A DNA stretch of 64,000 nucleotides from NCBI GenBank assembly GCA_037178625.1, contig CM074141.1, forward strand, positions 806,001-870,000, given 5' to 3'. Below are positions 43,957 through 53,432 of this stretch, piece after piece. A model generated the notes under the pieces. The model made no database searches and was not told the DNA's origin. It worked only from the letters and a program-made list of their open reading frames with translations. Origin of the DNA: Skeletonema tropicum (taxonomy: Eukaryota > Bacillariophyta > Thalassiosirophyceae > Thalassiosirales > Thalassiosiraceae). Numbering within the stretch: the stretch's first letter is position 1; every line of letters begins with the position of its first letter. The translations under genes and the position numbers were made by a program.

Positions 43957-44985
43957 ATGTCTAGCAAGGACTATTCTCACATCTTCGAATCGCGCTATGG
44001 CGCCTTCATCATTTGGAGCATCTTCATCTTGGCCTTCATCGTTGTGCCATTCCTTTACATACCTCTAAAATTCCTCATTGGACGTATCTGCCGTCGATGT
44101 CGCTGCTTTGCATTCATCCGAGGTATTCAGCAAGATGGTAACGATGTCGATTTCGATGGACGTCCTGTGTATTCAGTTTGGGATGTAGATTATGTGCACT
44201 TGTCTCACAGTAAGAAGAAGCAGATTTGTCAACTTAGAGCTAGAGAGATTTCCAAGTATTTGGATCCATTTTCGCTTGAGTTGTCAGCAGAGAACATGAT
44301 CAGTCGTCATCAGCATGGTAAAGATGGACACGATCGAGATGAGCTTTGTCACCAAGAAGAATATAGTGCTTCGCAAGAGACACAGAGTAAAGCAAATCAA
44401 TCCAGAGCAGCAACTAACTATGTCATAGATGCTTCTGTCGAGTCTTCTACTGAGCGATCTAGCAATGAAGAAGTGACACATGTATGTATTCCACCACCGG
44501 GATACAATAAGAATGGTATGCGCAAACCAATGAAGAAACCGACACCCAACTCAGCATCCAAGAAAAAACGCGTATTTGGCCTTGCCTTATTCAGACGTGA
44601 AAGCAATGACGCCAACAAGCAAGCAAAAGAATTATCGGACTCAGACGTAGAAGATGATGGCACAGTAGTGAAAGAAGATGACACCCATCATAAGGACGAT
44701 AGAAGAGAAGTTCCCATCTTTTGCGCCATATGCCTTGGAGAGTATGAGACAGCAGATAGGGTATGCTGGTCATCTAACACCGCATGTACTCACGTCTTTC
44801 ATCATGACTGCATATTTCAATGGCTCAAGGCGTCGGGAAAACGTGCATCTAAACAGCAACGTTTCTCAGAGAATCTATCTGTGAAACAAGTGTTGAATTT
44901 TGAGATGGAATGTCCATGCTGTCGTCAATCGTTCATTGACAAATCTGTAGATGTGGGTGTAGATGGAGACGAGGAAAATGTGTGA
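43957..44985 (+). CDS. membrane RING-H2 protein, paralogue B (probable E3 ubiquitin ligase)
   Basis: 342 residues from 43957 (MSSKDYSHIFESRYG), aligned to the start of paralogue A; an in-frame ATG-initiated extension to 43651 is not conserved. One N-terminal transmembrane helix (FIIWSIFILAFIVVPFLYI) is followed by a basic CRRCRCF patch, the shared block HVCIPPPGYNKNGMRKP, and a C-terminal RING-H2 (FCAICLGEYETADRVCW, CTHVFHHDCIFQWL, MECPCCRQ). The C-terminal half is nearly identical to paralogue A, while the segment after the membrane helix has diverged and lost a piece. The pair therefore arose by tandem duplication with stronger constraint on the RING half. Both frames are intact. Confidence 0.87.
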   Translation: MSSKDYSHIFESRYGAFIIWSIFILAFIVVPFLYIPLKFLIGRICRRCRCFAFIRGIQQDGNDVDFDGRPVYSVWDVDYVHLSHSKKKQICQLRAREISKYLDPFSLELSAENMISRHQHGKDGHDRDELCHQEEYSASQETQSKANQSRAATNYVIDASVESSTERSSNEEVTHVCIPPPGYNKNGMRKPMKKPTPNSASKKKRVFGLALFRRESNDANKQAKELSDSDVEDDGTVVKEDDTHHKDDRREVPIFCAICLGEYETADRVCWSSNTACTHVFHHDCIFQWLKASGKRASKQQRFSENLSVKQVLNFEMECPCCRQSFIDKSVDVGVDGDEENV

Positions 44986-45205
44986 ATAGGATGGAACATG
45001 ATGAGAACGAACCATTTGTATGTTAGATTTGTGATCAGATGACGTAACATGAGAAGGGACATTTAAGTGTAGAGATGAGTGTGTCGTGTGTTGAATGAAT
45101 CAGTAAACTAGACTTTCAATGAACACAGAGGTGTGGTAATAGAGTGCACTTTTTCATTTCTTTCTGTCGACTGCGTCCAACAACAAGAGCAGTAGCAACT
45201 CATGT

Positions 45206-46126
45206 TTATTTCTTCTTCTTCTTTTTTTTCCTCTTCTTCTTTTTCTGTGGATTCAGCCCATCATTACTTGCACTCTCCTCCATAGCTTTCACCCTAGCAA
45301 TCATTTCCTGACGTGCGTTCCGTCCCTTCTCCCTCTCTTCCATCATACTCTTTCTCTGTTCTTCTTGCCATTCCAAATTCCTGATAAATATTTCCGCACA
45401 TTCTTTTTCTAGCGCTTCATTTTCAAATACGATCAATTCCCCATCCTCGCCTAGCTCTTTGTAGTAATCTTCCAATATAATACACGCAGCATCTGCATCT
45501 AATTCAGTTTCCAAGTCTGCAGCACTGGGTATACGCGACTTTCGTGCAATAGCCTCAGCTTTGATTCGTGTAGCTGCCTCTTTGGATGTGTATCGCTCAT
45601 CCCATAGAGTGATGGATATATTCGTTCCGCATCGCTTTCGCACTTCTTGCAATAAGATTTGACCAAATTCACGTGTGATGTTGCTTTGTTCACTGTCGGA
45701 TCCATCCTTGTGGAGTGGTAATCCCATAACAATGTTGGTGGCTTGCTCCGAAATGACGTAGCCGACTATTTTGGTGGATAGCTCAGTTGCGTTGAGATTG
45801 GAGAGGATGGCTAGTGGTCGTGGATGGTACCCTCCCGTTGATATGGCTATGCCTGTGCGGGTCAGACCGTAGTCTATTCCGATCGTGCGGAGGGTAGAGA
45901 ATGCTTCTGGTGTTGGTGGTTTTGGAGATTGTGGAGATGATGGTGTGATGTCAGTAGTTTTGATGTCATTTTCTTGATCTTGATTTACACTCTGACATGT
46001 GATGGTGTGAACGTGATTTATATGAGGTGCCGCTACTTGTCTGTACGGAGGTGTAAATGCAAAGCTGATCGGCTCATATAATAGCGCAATGAGCAGCACC
46101 ACCCTAGTGAGATTGATGGCCATCAT
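45206..46126 (-). CDS. YqgF/RuvX-like RNase H-fold nuclease, probably plastid-directed
   Basis: 306 residues. An N-terminal signal (VVLLIALLYEPISFAF) ends with SFA-FTPP, an ASAFAP-like motif for plastid import. A YqgF domain of about 150 residues follows: IGIDYGLTRTGIAIS with the first catalytic Asp, NIVMGLPLHKDGSDSEQS, ITLWDERYTSKEA, and DADAACIILEDYY with the last acidic residue. Bacterial YqgF (RuvX) processes the 5' end of 16S rRNA precursors; a plastid copy would fit chloroplast rRNA maturation, which is inference. A C-terminal tail of about 80 residues is helical, Glu/Lys-rich, and ends in a long poly-Lys run not found in bacterial proteins. It shares a 249-bp divergent promoter region with the CIA30 gene at 46376. 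Confidence 0.85.
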   Translation of the reverse strand: MMAINLTRVVLLIALLYEPISFAFTPPYRQVAAPHINHVHTITCQSVNQDQENDIKTTDITPSSPQSPKPPTPEAFSTLRTIGIDYGLTRTGIAISTGGYHPRPLAILSNLNATELSTKIVGYVISEQATNIVMGLPLHKDGSDSEQSNITREFGQILLQEVRKRCGTNISITLWDERYTSKEAATRIKAEAIARKSRIPSAADLETELDADAACIILEDYYKELGEDGELIVFENEALEKECAEIFIRNLEWQEEQRKSMMEEREKGRNARQEMIARVKAMEESASNDGLNPQKKKKRKKKKKKK

Positions 46127-46375
46127 GGTTGAAAAGTGCGTGGACGTAGGACCTCAGGACCGACGACCGACTCGAGGGTCGAGGAGTCCTAAACCTTTGG
46201 ATTGAGGGCTACTGACTGAATTGAAGCTTATTTTCATGCCCACACTCAGTGGCAATCAATGGTAGCTCTTATGTGCTTCCACGTTCCATGACTCAGCCAG
46301 TTCAAAATTCATGCATGCTGCATGCCGAGGACCGAAGTTGTTTGTTGTTTGTGCATACAAAGAACAAAAACAACC
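46127..46375. promoter_or_regulatory. divergent promoter region
   Basis: 249 bp between the outward-facing YqgF-like and CIA30 genes. It must hold both promoters; no specific motif is claimed. Confidence 0.5.
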
Positions 46376-48381
46376 ATGGTAGTGAAACTGCATCGTTCAG
46401 CGGCTGCAATATTCCTATCAGCACTGCTCGCTATCGGTCATGGCGACCTACTCATTGATGGAGGCGATTCGGGATGGCAAACAGGCTCTTGGTGTGAGTA
46501 AATATATTATGAACAACATTCATACCACTTTCATTCTGTTCTATGATATGCACCATCCTTTTCTCATCATTTCTTTCTCCATTTCCGAAGACTCACAAGT
46601 AGATGGCGTCATGGGCGGGAAATCATCCGGTGATTTAGCCTTCCTTGATTCAAACACAGTCATGAGCTTCTCTGGTGTCATCAGTCTCGACGGCGGCGGC
46701 TTCTCCAGCGTAATCAAGTCATTCGATAATGCAATTGATTTGTCTTCCTACGCAGGATTTGTGGTGGATCTCGAAACTACTAGTGCATATGATCCGAATG
46801 ATATTGATGCTCCTCTTGGATTGCATTTGCAATTCCACGACTCAAATGCACGATACATTGGCTACGCATCTGCATTTGCAGTACCACTATCTAACTCTGT
46901 TGGGGAGCCAGTGAGCGTCTATCTTCCACAAACAAGCTTTGACAGAGGATCTTGGATTGGACGATTGTGCAACGATTGCCAGATTGATTTTTCATCTATA
47001 GTAGTGATGGACATCTACGTGTTGCTCCAGGATGGACCCTTTGAAGTTAAGGTGAAAAAGATTACTGCAGTGAATGATTATCAAACCTTCGCTCCTCCAG
47101 TGATATCGCTTTCATCGACAGATGAGATCAAGACACTTATTGACAAAACAATTCGATCAGGTGGCGAATTATATGACAAAGGCTATCAAGAGCTGTGCAT
47201 CGCATTGTACAAATCAGTGTTAAATACTATTTTGGTGTCGAATGATAGTACTGATGCGACTTCTTCAATTGTCTCGAAAAGGATGAAGAATATAATTTGC
47301 CAAGGACTGCAACGTGCTGAAACCCAAAATGGGAACAAGGTGAACATGGCGTGGGCATTGCGGTACACATTCGACGCGATGCTTGAGGAAATGGGATTTG
47401 ATGTGTCCAGAAATGATCAAGCGTGGCGTCCGGATGCAACAACGAATGAATATGACTGCAGTGCACTAACAACTTCAGGTTTGTTTATTATTTTGCATGT
47501 TTCAAATGAACCTTCAAATAGCCCAGCCCAAGCAACATCGAAACTAACTTTATCTCCCTCTCCTGCGACGTTCACAATTTGGCCGCTCCTGCTTCTCCTT
47601 TCACTCTCACTGCTCCCCACTTTCCTACGTTGTCACCAACGGCCAATTCTGAATCTCTCTTGCGCCACCGACGCCATCCAAAACTACATCGGTGCCATCT
47701 CAAACAGCTTTTACTCCCTTGGTGACAGAAGCATCAGATGATAAAGATACTTTGTTCACAGAAAATACAAATGATTTCAGCACAAGCGAAATACCAAAAT
47801 CTTCGGCAAGTTTTTGTTCTATTCCTTATGTATTGATAGTCGCAACAGTGGTACTAGCAGTGTGCTGCGAAAGCTTCTCGAGCAATTATTCGACACGGGA
47901 ATCGTACCGTCGCTGTTTATATACCGAGTCACCGAGTCGTCATCAGCTATCATCGGATCCGCAGATGAATGTCACGCCAGTCAATCCTCCACCTCCACCA
48001 CCCGAGCTGAACCGAGTCCCTCTGCCCGTAATGCTCGCAGGAGGTCTCTTTTTGTTTGCAACGTCAGTGCCATCATCTGAAAGATCACGTGCTGACAAAC
48101 TGCTCAAGCTTGCACAAGAGGCATTACAGTCTGACCCCACGGTGACGATGGAGCTCGGACCTGGCATAGAAGCAGGGAATGTGTACGCTTCTTCAAAGGG
48201 TGTAGTTGGAAATGTGGATCAACTTGTTCTGCAATTTCAGATAAATGGAGGTAATGCGTGGGCACAAGGAATAACCTATGGAATTGAAGACGACAGCGGC
48301 TTGAGGTTGATATCATTGGAAGTGGCAAATATGGACGCAGTATTAAACAATCAGTCTTTCCAAGTACCTCTAAAACAGTAA
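46376..48381 (+). CDS. CIA30-domain protein with signal peptide and possible Coa1-like C terminus, spliced
   Basis: Proposed exons 46376-46493, 46591-47478 and 47708-48381 (1680 nt, 559 residues). Exon 1 encodes a clear signal peptide (KLHRSAAAIFLSALLAIGHG) and DGGDSGWQTGSW. Intron 1 (GTGAGT...CCGAAG, 97 bp) joins in phase to SQVDGVMGGKSSGDL, the CIA30 signature, continuing through GGFSSVI, GSWIGRLC and FEVKVKKITAV. CIA30 proteins assist complex I assembly or, in plastids, cytochrome/PSI biogenesis. Intron 2 (GTTTGT...AACAG, 229 bp) is less certain: the region is Pro/Thr/Ser-coding in all three frames. Exon 3 has a membrane helix (IPYVLIVATVVLAVCC), a poly-Pro stretch, a second hydrophobic segment, and a segment (VTMELGPGIEAGNVYASSKG...LVLQFQINGG) that recalls Coa1-type cytochrome oxidase assembly proteins. 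A near-identical but broken copy lies inverted at 53872-55503. Confidence 0.68.
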
Positions 48382-48514
48382 TTGACGACGAATGTAGAGC
48401 TAAGAACATGCAGATTAACCATTGCTAGAATAGTTATTACCCTACGCCACCAACTCAACTATATGAATATAGACCACAGCAAATAGGATGAATGATGAAT
48501 TTTTCGTTCATAAT

Positions 48515-50167
48515 TGGGTTCCCTCCTGGCCAAAACCACTAATTAGTGGTCATACGTAGGCGGTAGTTAGAGGACATTCTAACACCTCCCAATACCTCCC
48601 AATCAAGGAACATACCACCAAAGACCTCTATAACAGAGTTCAAACCTAAAAATCCGGAATAAAAACGTCCTAATAGAAGCAGAGATAGCTAAACACACAC
48701 CATAAAATCGCTATTTTAGTGACCACTAATTAGTGGTCGAGAATTATGTGTTGTTGTGTAATTGTTTATGCTTCCCCCAACAAACAGTGCACATGGGAAC
48801 CTTCTTATGATATGTGGAGTAGGTTTTGACCTCTATGCGGCATGTGGCACGCCTATCCTTGATGTACTGTGTGCCAACCTTCTGCCGACATTTTGTAAAA
48901 TCTGGCTTGAATTCAAGCACGGGCTTGACCGTCTAGCTCGCCTGTTGGGGCGAATAGGAGAGCAGGAAGCTTTCCTGCACTGCATATGATGTTGTTCTAA
49001 CATTTACTTGGCTGATTGACGACGAAAATCACGTTGGGGTGGAGAATTCTCAACTCTAGTATGCGATATCTTGACACGAGAAGGGCGCAAATTAGCGCAA
49101 ATTCTGCTGAAATGAGGTGTAGGCGCAGGTTTAGCGGAGATAACAGCCAATCAAAGGATATCGTCGTGTACATTAATGTCGTTGTGGTCGCTGTGCAAGA
49201 GATCACCATCGGATTTGCATTACTTATTGGCCAAACATACATCATAGAGTGGTGATTTGGTGCTGATGGATGCCAATTTTTTTTTGGAAAAAATGCGCTA
49301 CACCACAACCTGGCATCACCTGCAGCCGCCCTGTCATTAATTTGGACCATTCCACCAACAATATTCCTATAATTAATATCATATGATGCTGTCTTTGTTT
49401 TTATTCCATTTAAAGCGGTTGATTTGTCGAATAATTATTGAATATTGCCATTATATTTGTGTCGATAAATCGTCATCATCGCATCCCCGTCGCTTCAATT
49501 CATGTGAGATGCTAACCAAAACGAACTCTCTTGGGTAGATGGGCCGCTTTCCATGTCCCCATCTGTAGATAGGTTGGCCGCTTTGGGTAGGGATCGTTGT
49601 TTTCGAGTAGAATACCGTCGTATGTCGACTGCAAATAACTTTGCATGGTGGTTGGGACATCATCCGGTTGCCGGTGAAGTTTGTGCATGATTGTTGTAGG
49701 ATCCAGGCCATCTCGATGCTCTTCTTCGACCACCTGGTTAGCCACTCATATTGTGACTGTTGTGGTATGCTTTCTGATGGGTAAAAGCATCTACTAAATG
49801 CAGATACGACGGCTCGTATGCTGGGCCTCTTTCGCCATGGTGATGGTGTGATGAAATGTGAGTTCTACGGGTGGCAACATTTTTGATATCAATTCCTACG
49901 TACCCCCAAGTTGAAGTTGCAAAACTTCCGAAAAAAACTCGTCGGCTGTTCGCCAAATTTGTCAGTAGGCTTGTGTTTGAACGTTAATAGGTTGGGCCCT
50001 CTCCAGGGAACACGTGATATAATAGGTGTACGCATTGTCAAGACATTGAAGAGGGTGCCACCTGAATTTGATAACGTTTGAGTGATTATAAGGGGGTCGT
50101 AGGAGATCGTAAACTGACCACTAATTAGTGGTTTTTCCGCTAATTAGTGGCCCCAGGAGGGAACCCA
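48515..50167. mobile_element. 1653-bp TIR element with TAAT duplication, non-autonomous
   Basis: The ends are TGGGTTCCCTCCTGG and its exact complement. TAAT flanks both sides (48511-48514 and 50168-50171). The other arm of the inverted duplication has the same locus without the element and with a single TAAT, which is direct proof of insertion. No transposase is recognisable in the internal ORFs (at most about 117 codons). Subterminal palindromes CCACTAATTAGTGG lie near both ends. The superfamily is not assigned: TAAT resembles neither the 8-bp hAT nor the TA mariner duplication. Confidence 0.93.
48536..48549. repeat. subterminal palindrome CCACTAATTAGTGG, copy 1 of 4
   Basis: Other copies lie at 48721-48738 (extended to GACCACTAATTAGTGGTC), 50118-50131, and a partial one at 50137-50150. 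All are within about 225 bp of the element ends, the usual place for transposase-binding sites. Confidence 0.8.
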
Positions 50168-50508
50168 TAATAGGTAACTCTACAGAATTATTATCAATTG
50201 TCGTTTTTTCCCAAAATTCAAAAAAATAGGCGGAAACAAGGCCGAAATTTATTTTTCATTTACTTCTGAACTCGTTTGGAGTTCATTATCCGACATAACA
50301 CCATGACGTTCCGTCCATAGGAGGCCGTTAGACGCCCCCGCCTGCATCGCTAGCGACAGCAACCACCTCGGCACTATCATAGGCAGCTATCATGACGAAA
50401 TCTAGGCGGTAGGGGGCGGGCGAGCCGTCCAATAGTAGCAAAAACACGACGAACACGACGATAACGTGAACAAATAATAATTAATCGGAGTTGACAGCGG
50501 CACGGAAG

Positions 50509-52132
50509 CGGGATGTCGGCGATTCTTTCAATCTGATGATCTCAATTCGTCTAGACAATGTGTATGAAAGGAAAGAAAGAGTACATGAGAGGGATCCCGT
50601 CATGATGAGTGCAGTCGGCAGGAATCGATGCGGTCATATTTCCGGAAGAGAGGCCGGATTATTTGAATTAAATAGTGCTCCGTGAGCTTGAAGGACCCCG
50701 GCCAAACGCAGGTAGTGCTCCTTATCCGTAAGGGTGGCTCGACTGGGTATCCTGTGGAGTGGCGGAAATTTTTATTGGGCCTTTTGCTAAGATGGAAGAG
50801 AAGTGGATAAGGCCATGGCGCGCTGGATGGGAGGGGTAGAACCGTTGAAACGACACGCAACAAATAATGCAAGACAGTCATGACGGGGGAACATCATTTC
50901 CTACTGGCTTTATTCAAACTGATTTGGTCACAGTCAGCTCGGGAGAAATCTTCTACTTTTGTGGCAACGAGTACTAGCAAACACAGAGATAACCAAGGGC
51001 AAAAATGAGGGGGATTACAACAGCGTGTCAGCAATCACGCCAAAGAATACTTATCTCCACTTGTGCTTCTGGAACTTCGATTTCCGTGAGATGTTTGGAA
51101 GGCTTCTATTATCGAGATGTTTGCCGTATGGCAAGAAAGAATCGACCTAAGAACCGCCAGACTGGAGAGTGGCTTTTCCAGCTAGGAAGAGGTTTTAGAA
51201 GAGGTTGTACACTGTGACGGAGTATATCGACCGGAGGAGGAAGACTATTGTGGCCTACATCCGGAAGCCCTCAATTCCTAATTTATGTAGGAATGGTAAG
51301 AGACTACGCGGTACCAGCTCCCGCCGGTGGTGGTGTGAACAGCCGTTTGATGCCGATTTGGATAGGGAAGAGGATTAATAGTGTTATTTCTAAACTAAAT
51401 CACCGTCATAAAGAAATGAACACAGGACCTATGAAGTCAACACACAATGCGACTAAAATCATGCGTCAGTCAGACTGGACAACATAAACCCCCCACCGTG
51501 AGGTGGGATTATCGAAGTGGCCCCGGTCGGTCGGTTACTTGATTGACACTTTTGTTTCGAGAGACTGGGTCGAAACTAGCTGCTTTTTACAACAAGTAAA
51601 GAGCCTGCCCCATTATTGCCAGTTCAAAGAGGGGCAAAGTCGTCTCCCACAAGAAACAACAGAACAAGTTCTCTCGAGACATATGTTCTATGCCATTTTT
51701 TTTTTTTTTTTTTGTTCTATGCCATTCCTTGGGTATGACAACCGCATATATAATAAATATATATCTATGATACAATCCATGGCGATGAAAATGTTAACGA
51801 CTGCACATAGTATTATGCCAATATATTACCAGCTAAACATTTATGATGTCCTGGTGTGTGAGAGTTATCTAGAAAATGGGCAAAGACGACGGCAATGTTC
51901 ATTGTTTTGCTGTTGATGTTGTGAAAGGACATAAGATGGTATATACGTTCGTTATGTCCGGGATGCCAGATGCAGGTCAGAGAGAGAGAGGGGACGAGCT
52001 CGGCTGTACAAGCACTTGCTGCATCAGCAACTCTTCACCATATACTACATGACAGGACCTGAGGAGGCGTGACTCTAGGGTGTGAGGTTTTAGAGAGATG
52101 ATAAAATGAATCTATGAAACATATGCACTACA
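50509..52132. other. spacer of the inverted duplication, no supported gene
   Basis: Open frames up to 137 codons occur (for example 51503-51916) but show no family motifs and are interrupted. The region holds the poly(T) insertion described separately. It may include decayed transposon sequence. Confidence 0.4.
51685..51726 (-). mobile_element. poly(T) tract flanked by a 13-bp duplication (tail-only retroinsertion)
   Basis: GTTCTATGCCATT occurs at 51685-51697 and again at 51714-51726, with only T bases between. This is what a severely 5'-truncated LINE-type insertion on the minus strand would leave: a poly(A) tail and its target-site duplication. Confidence 0.6.
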
Positions 52133-53160
52133 TTAGGAACTAATATCTCTCTGGACATCTTTCCTCTTCTTGCCGTGGCTCTTCTTCCTCCTCTTCTTTC
52201 GAGCGCTGTCATCATCTCCATAATCAAGGTCGCTACTGTTCATTAGCTGAGATGCGATCGGTCGTGAGGAGCAAATTTCAGGATTACTACTGTTAGCAGC
52301 CTCACATGCAGCACTCATCTTCATAGGATGTTGTCACGAGCCGCTATCTATTTCCGAGCAGACCTTGCTTTCGCTTCTTAGCCACAGTAGTCAAGTTTGC
52401 GTCCGATTGCAGAGCAGCGCCGTCATATATGACGTGTTTGAATACCCCATTCGACCTATCCTGAAAGGAAGAAGTTGATGATGGCATTGTCGATATCGAT
52501 GAACTTATTGACATCTGATTTGGCATACAAGGGGGAGGAGATAGTCTCAATAACGCCCTCCTGTTGGTGCTACAGCTTTGACACTTGTTGCGCAGCGATG
52601 ACTCTTGGTGCAGTAGGGATTAGACTCATTCTATTGTTGCAATATCATTGGTAAGCTCCTACTCTCTGAAGCTGACTGATGTGGATATTTCCATCCAAAG
52701 TGCCGCTTGGATGGCCCCTATTAGTTCTGCTATGAAGTGTCTCTGATCATCTGTTTTGTGCTCTTGCTAGATGATAGACTACCCCAGCACCGGCCATAGT
52801 CGTCTCGATAACATTCGCCGCAGAGAGTCAATAACTCTACAAATGAATGAGTATCCCTATTGCTATCGCTTCCGCTCCCAATGTTGTCAGCGCAGCGCCA
52901 CCAGCACACAATAATGGGGTATCCAGGTTGGAATGAACTCATGTAGCAGTCATCACAAATGTCATACCTTCTTCCTCGGTGCTTCCCCCTATTCTCTTCT
53001 TCTTCGCTGACCTTGCCCTCGCTACTCTGAGGCCATTATTGTTGACATCAGCATTTATTGTTGGCAACACTTCGCTGCTATCACTAGATACTGGTACGAA
53101 TAAAATCTTTTTTGGTTTACCTCCAGCAATAGCCGGAAATTCCGATTTTCTTTTCACCAC
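52133..53160 (-). pseudogene. decayed gene with Cys-rich (ZZ/PHD-like) segment
   Basis: On the minus strand a frame from 53160 gives a basic N terminus (MVKRKSEFPAIAGGKPKKI) and ARSAKKKRIGG. Shifting one base near 52965 continues into YDICDDCYMSSFQPG and LCGECYRDDYG, a run of Cys pairs reminiscent of ZZ or other zinc-binding domains. Further downstream, frames at 52550-52344 and 52324-52133 are Ser-rich and Lys/Arg-rich and have normal protein composition. The pieces do not join without several frame corrections or unproven introns. I infer a former nuclear protein gene of unknown type, now broken, inside the spacer of the inverted duplication. Confidence 0.4.
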
Positions 53161-53432
53161 AATTCACGGACGGATACAGTCGTCCAACTTTTTATTCATC
53201 AACAATTGTAGACTTTGGAAGTGACAGCAATGTTTAGAAACGAAACGCCCCCTGCCTTTTTCAAACTTTATCTTCCCTTTTTTATACAATAATCCAGCGC
53301 GTTCGAATAATATTTTGGACCGCAATCATGAAAAGACCAGTCGAAAAGAGTAGCCCAATGATCTTTGCCCTTTACTATACATTAACGACAGAGCAGACCG
53401 CCCCAAGCGAAGGTCCAGAAACAGTCATCCAA

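Larger units (their letters stand above)
46754..50508 (+). repeat. left arm of a large inverted segmental duplication
   Basis: From within CIA30 exon 2 through the stop and beyond, the sequence matches the reverse complement of 53433-55503. The arm is interrupted at 48515-50167 by a TIR element. Coding parts differ by about one percent by eye; the distal non-coding part (50168-50508) is more diverged, with a 23-bp indel near 50377. Confidence 0.92.
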
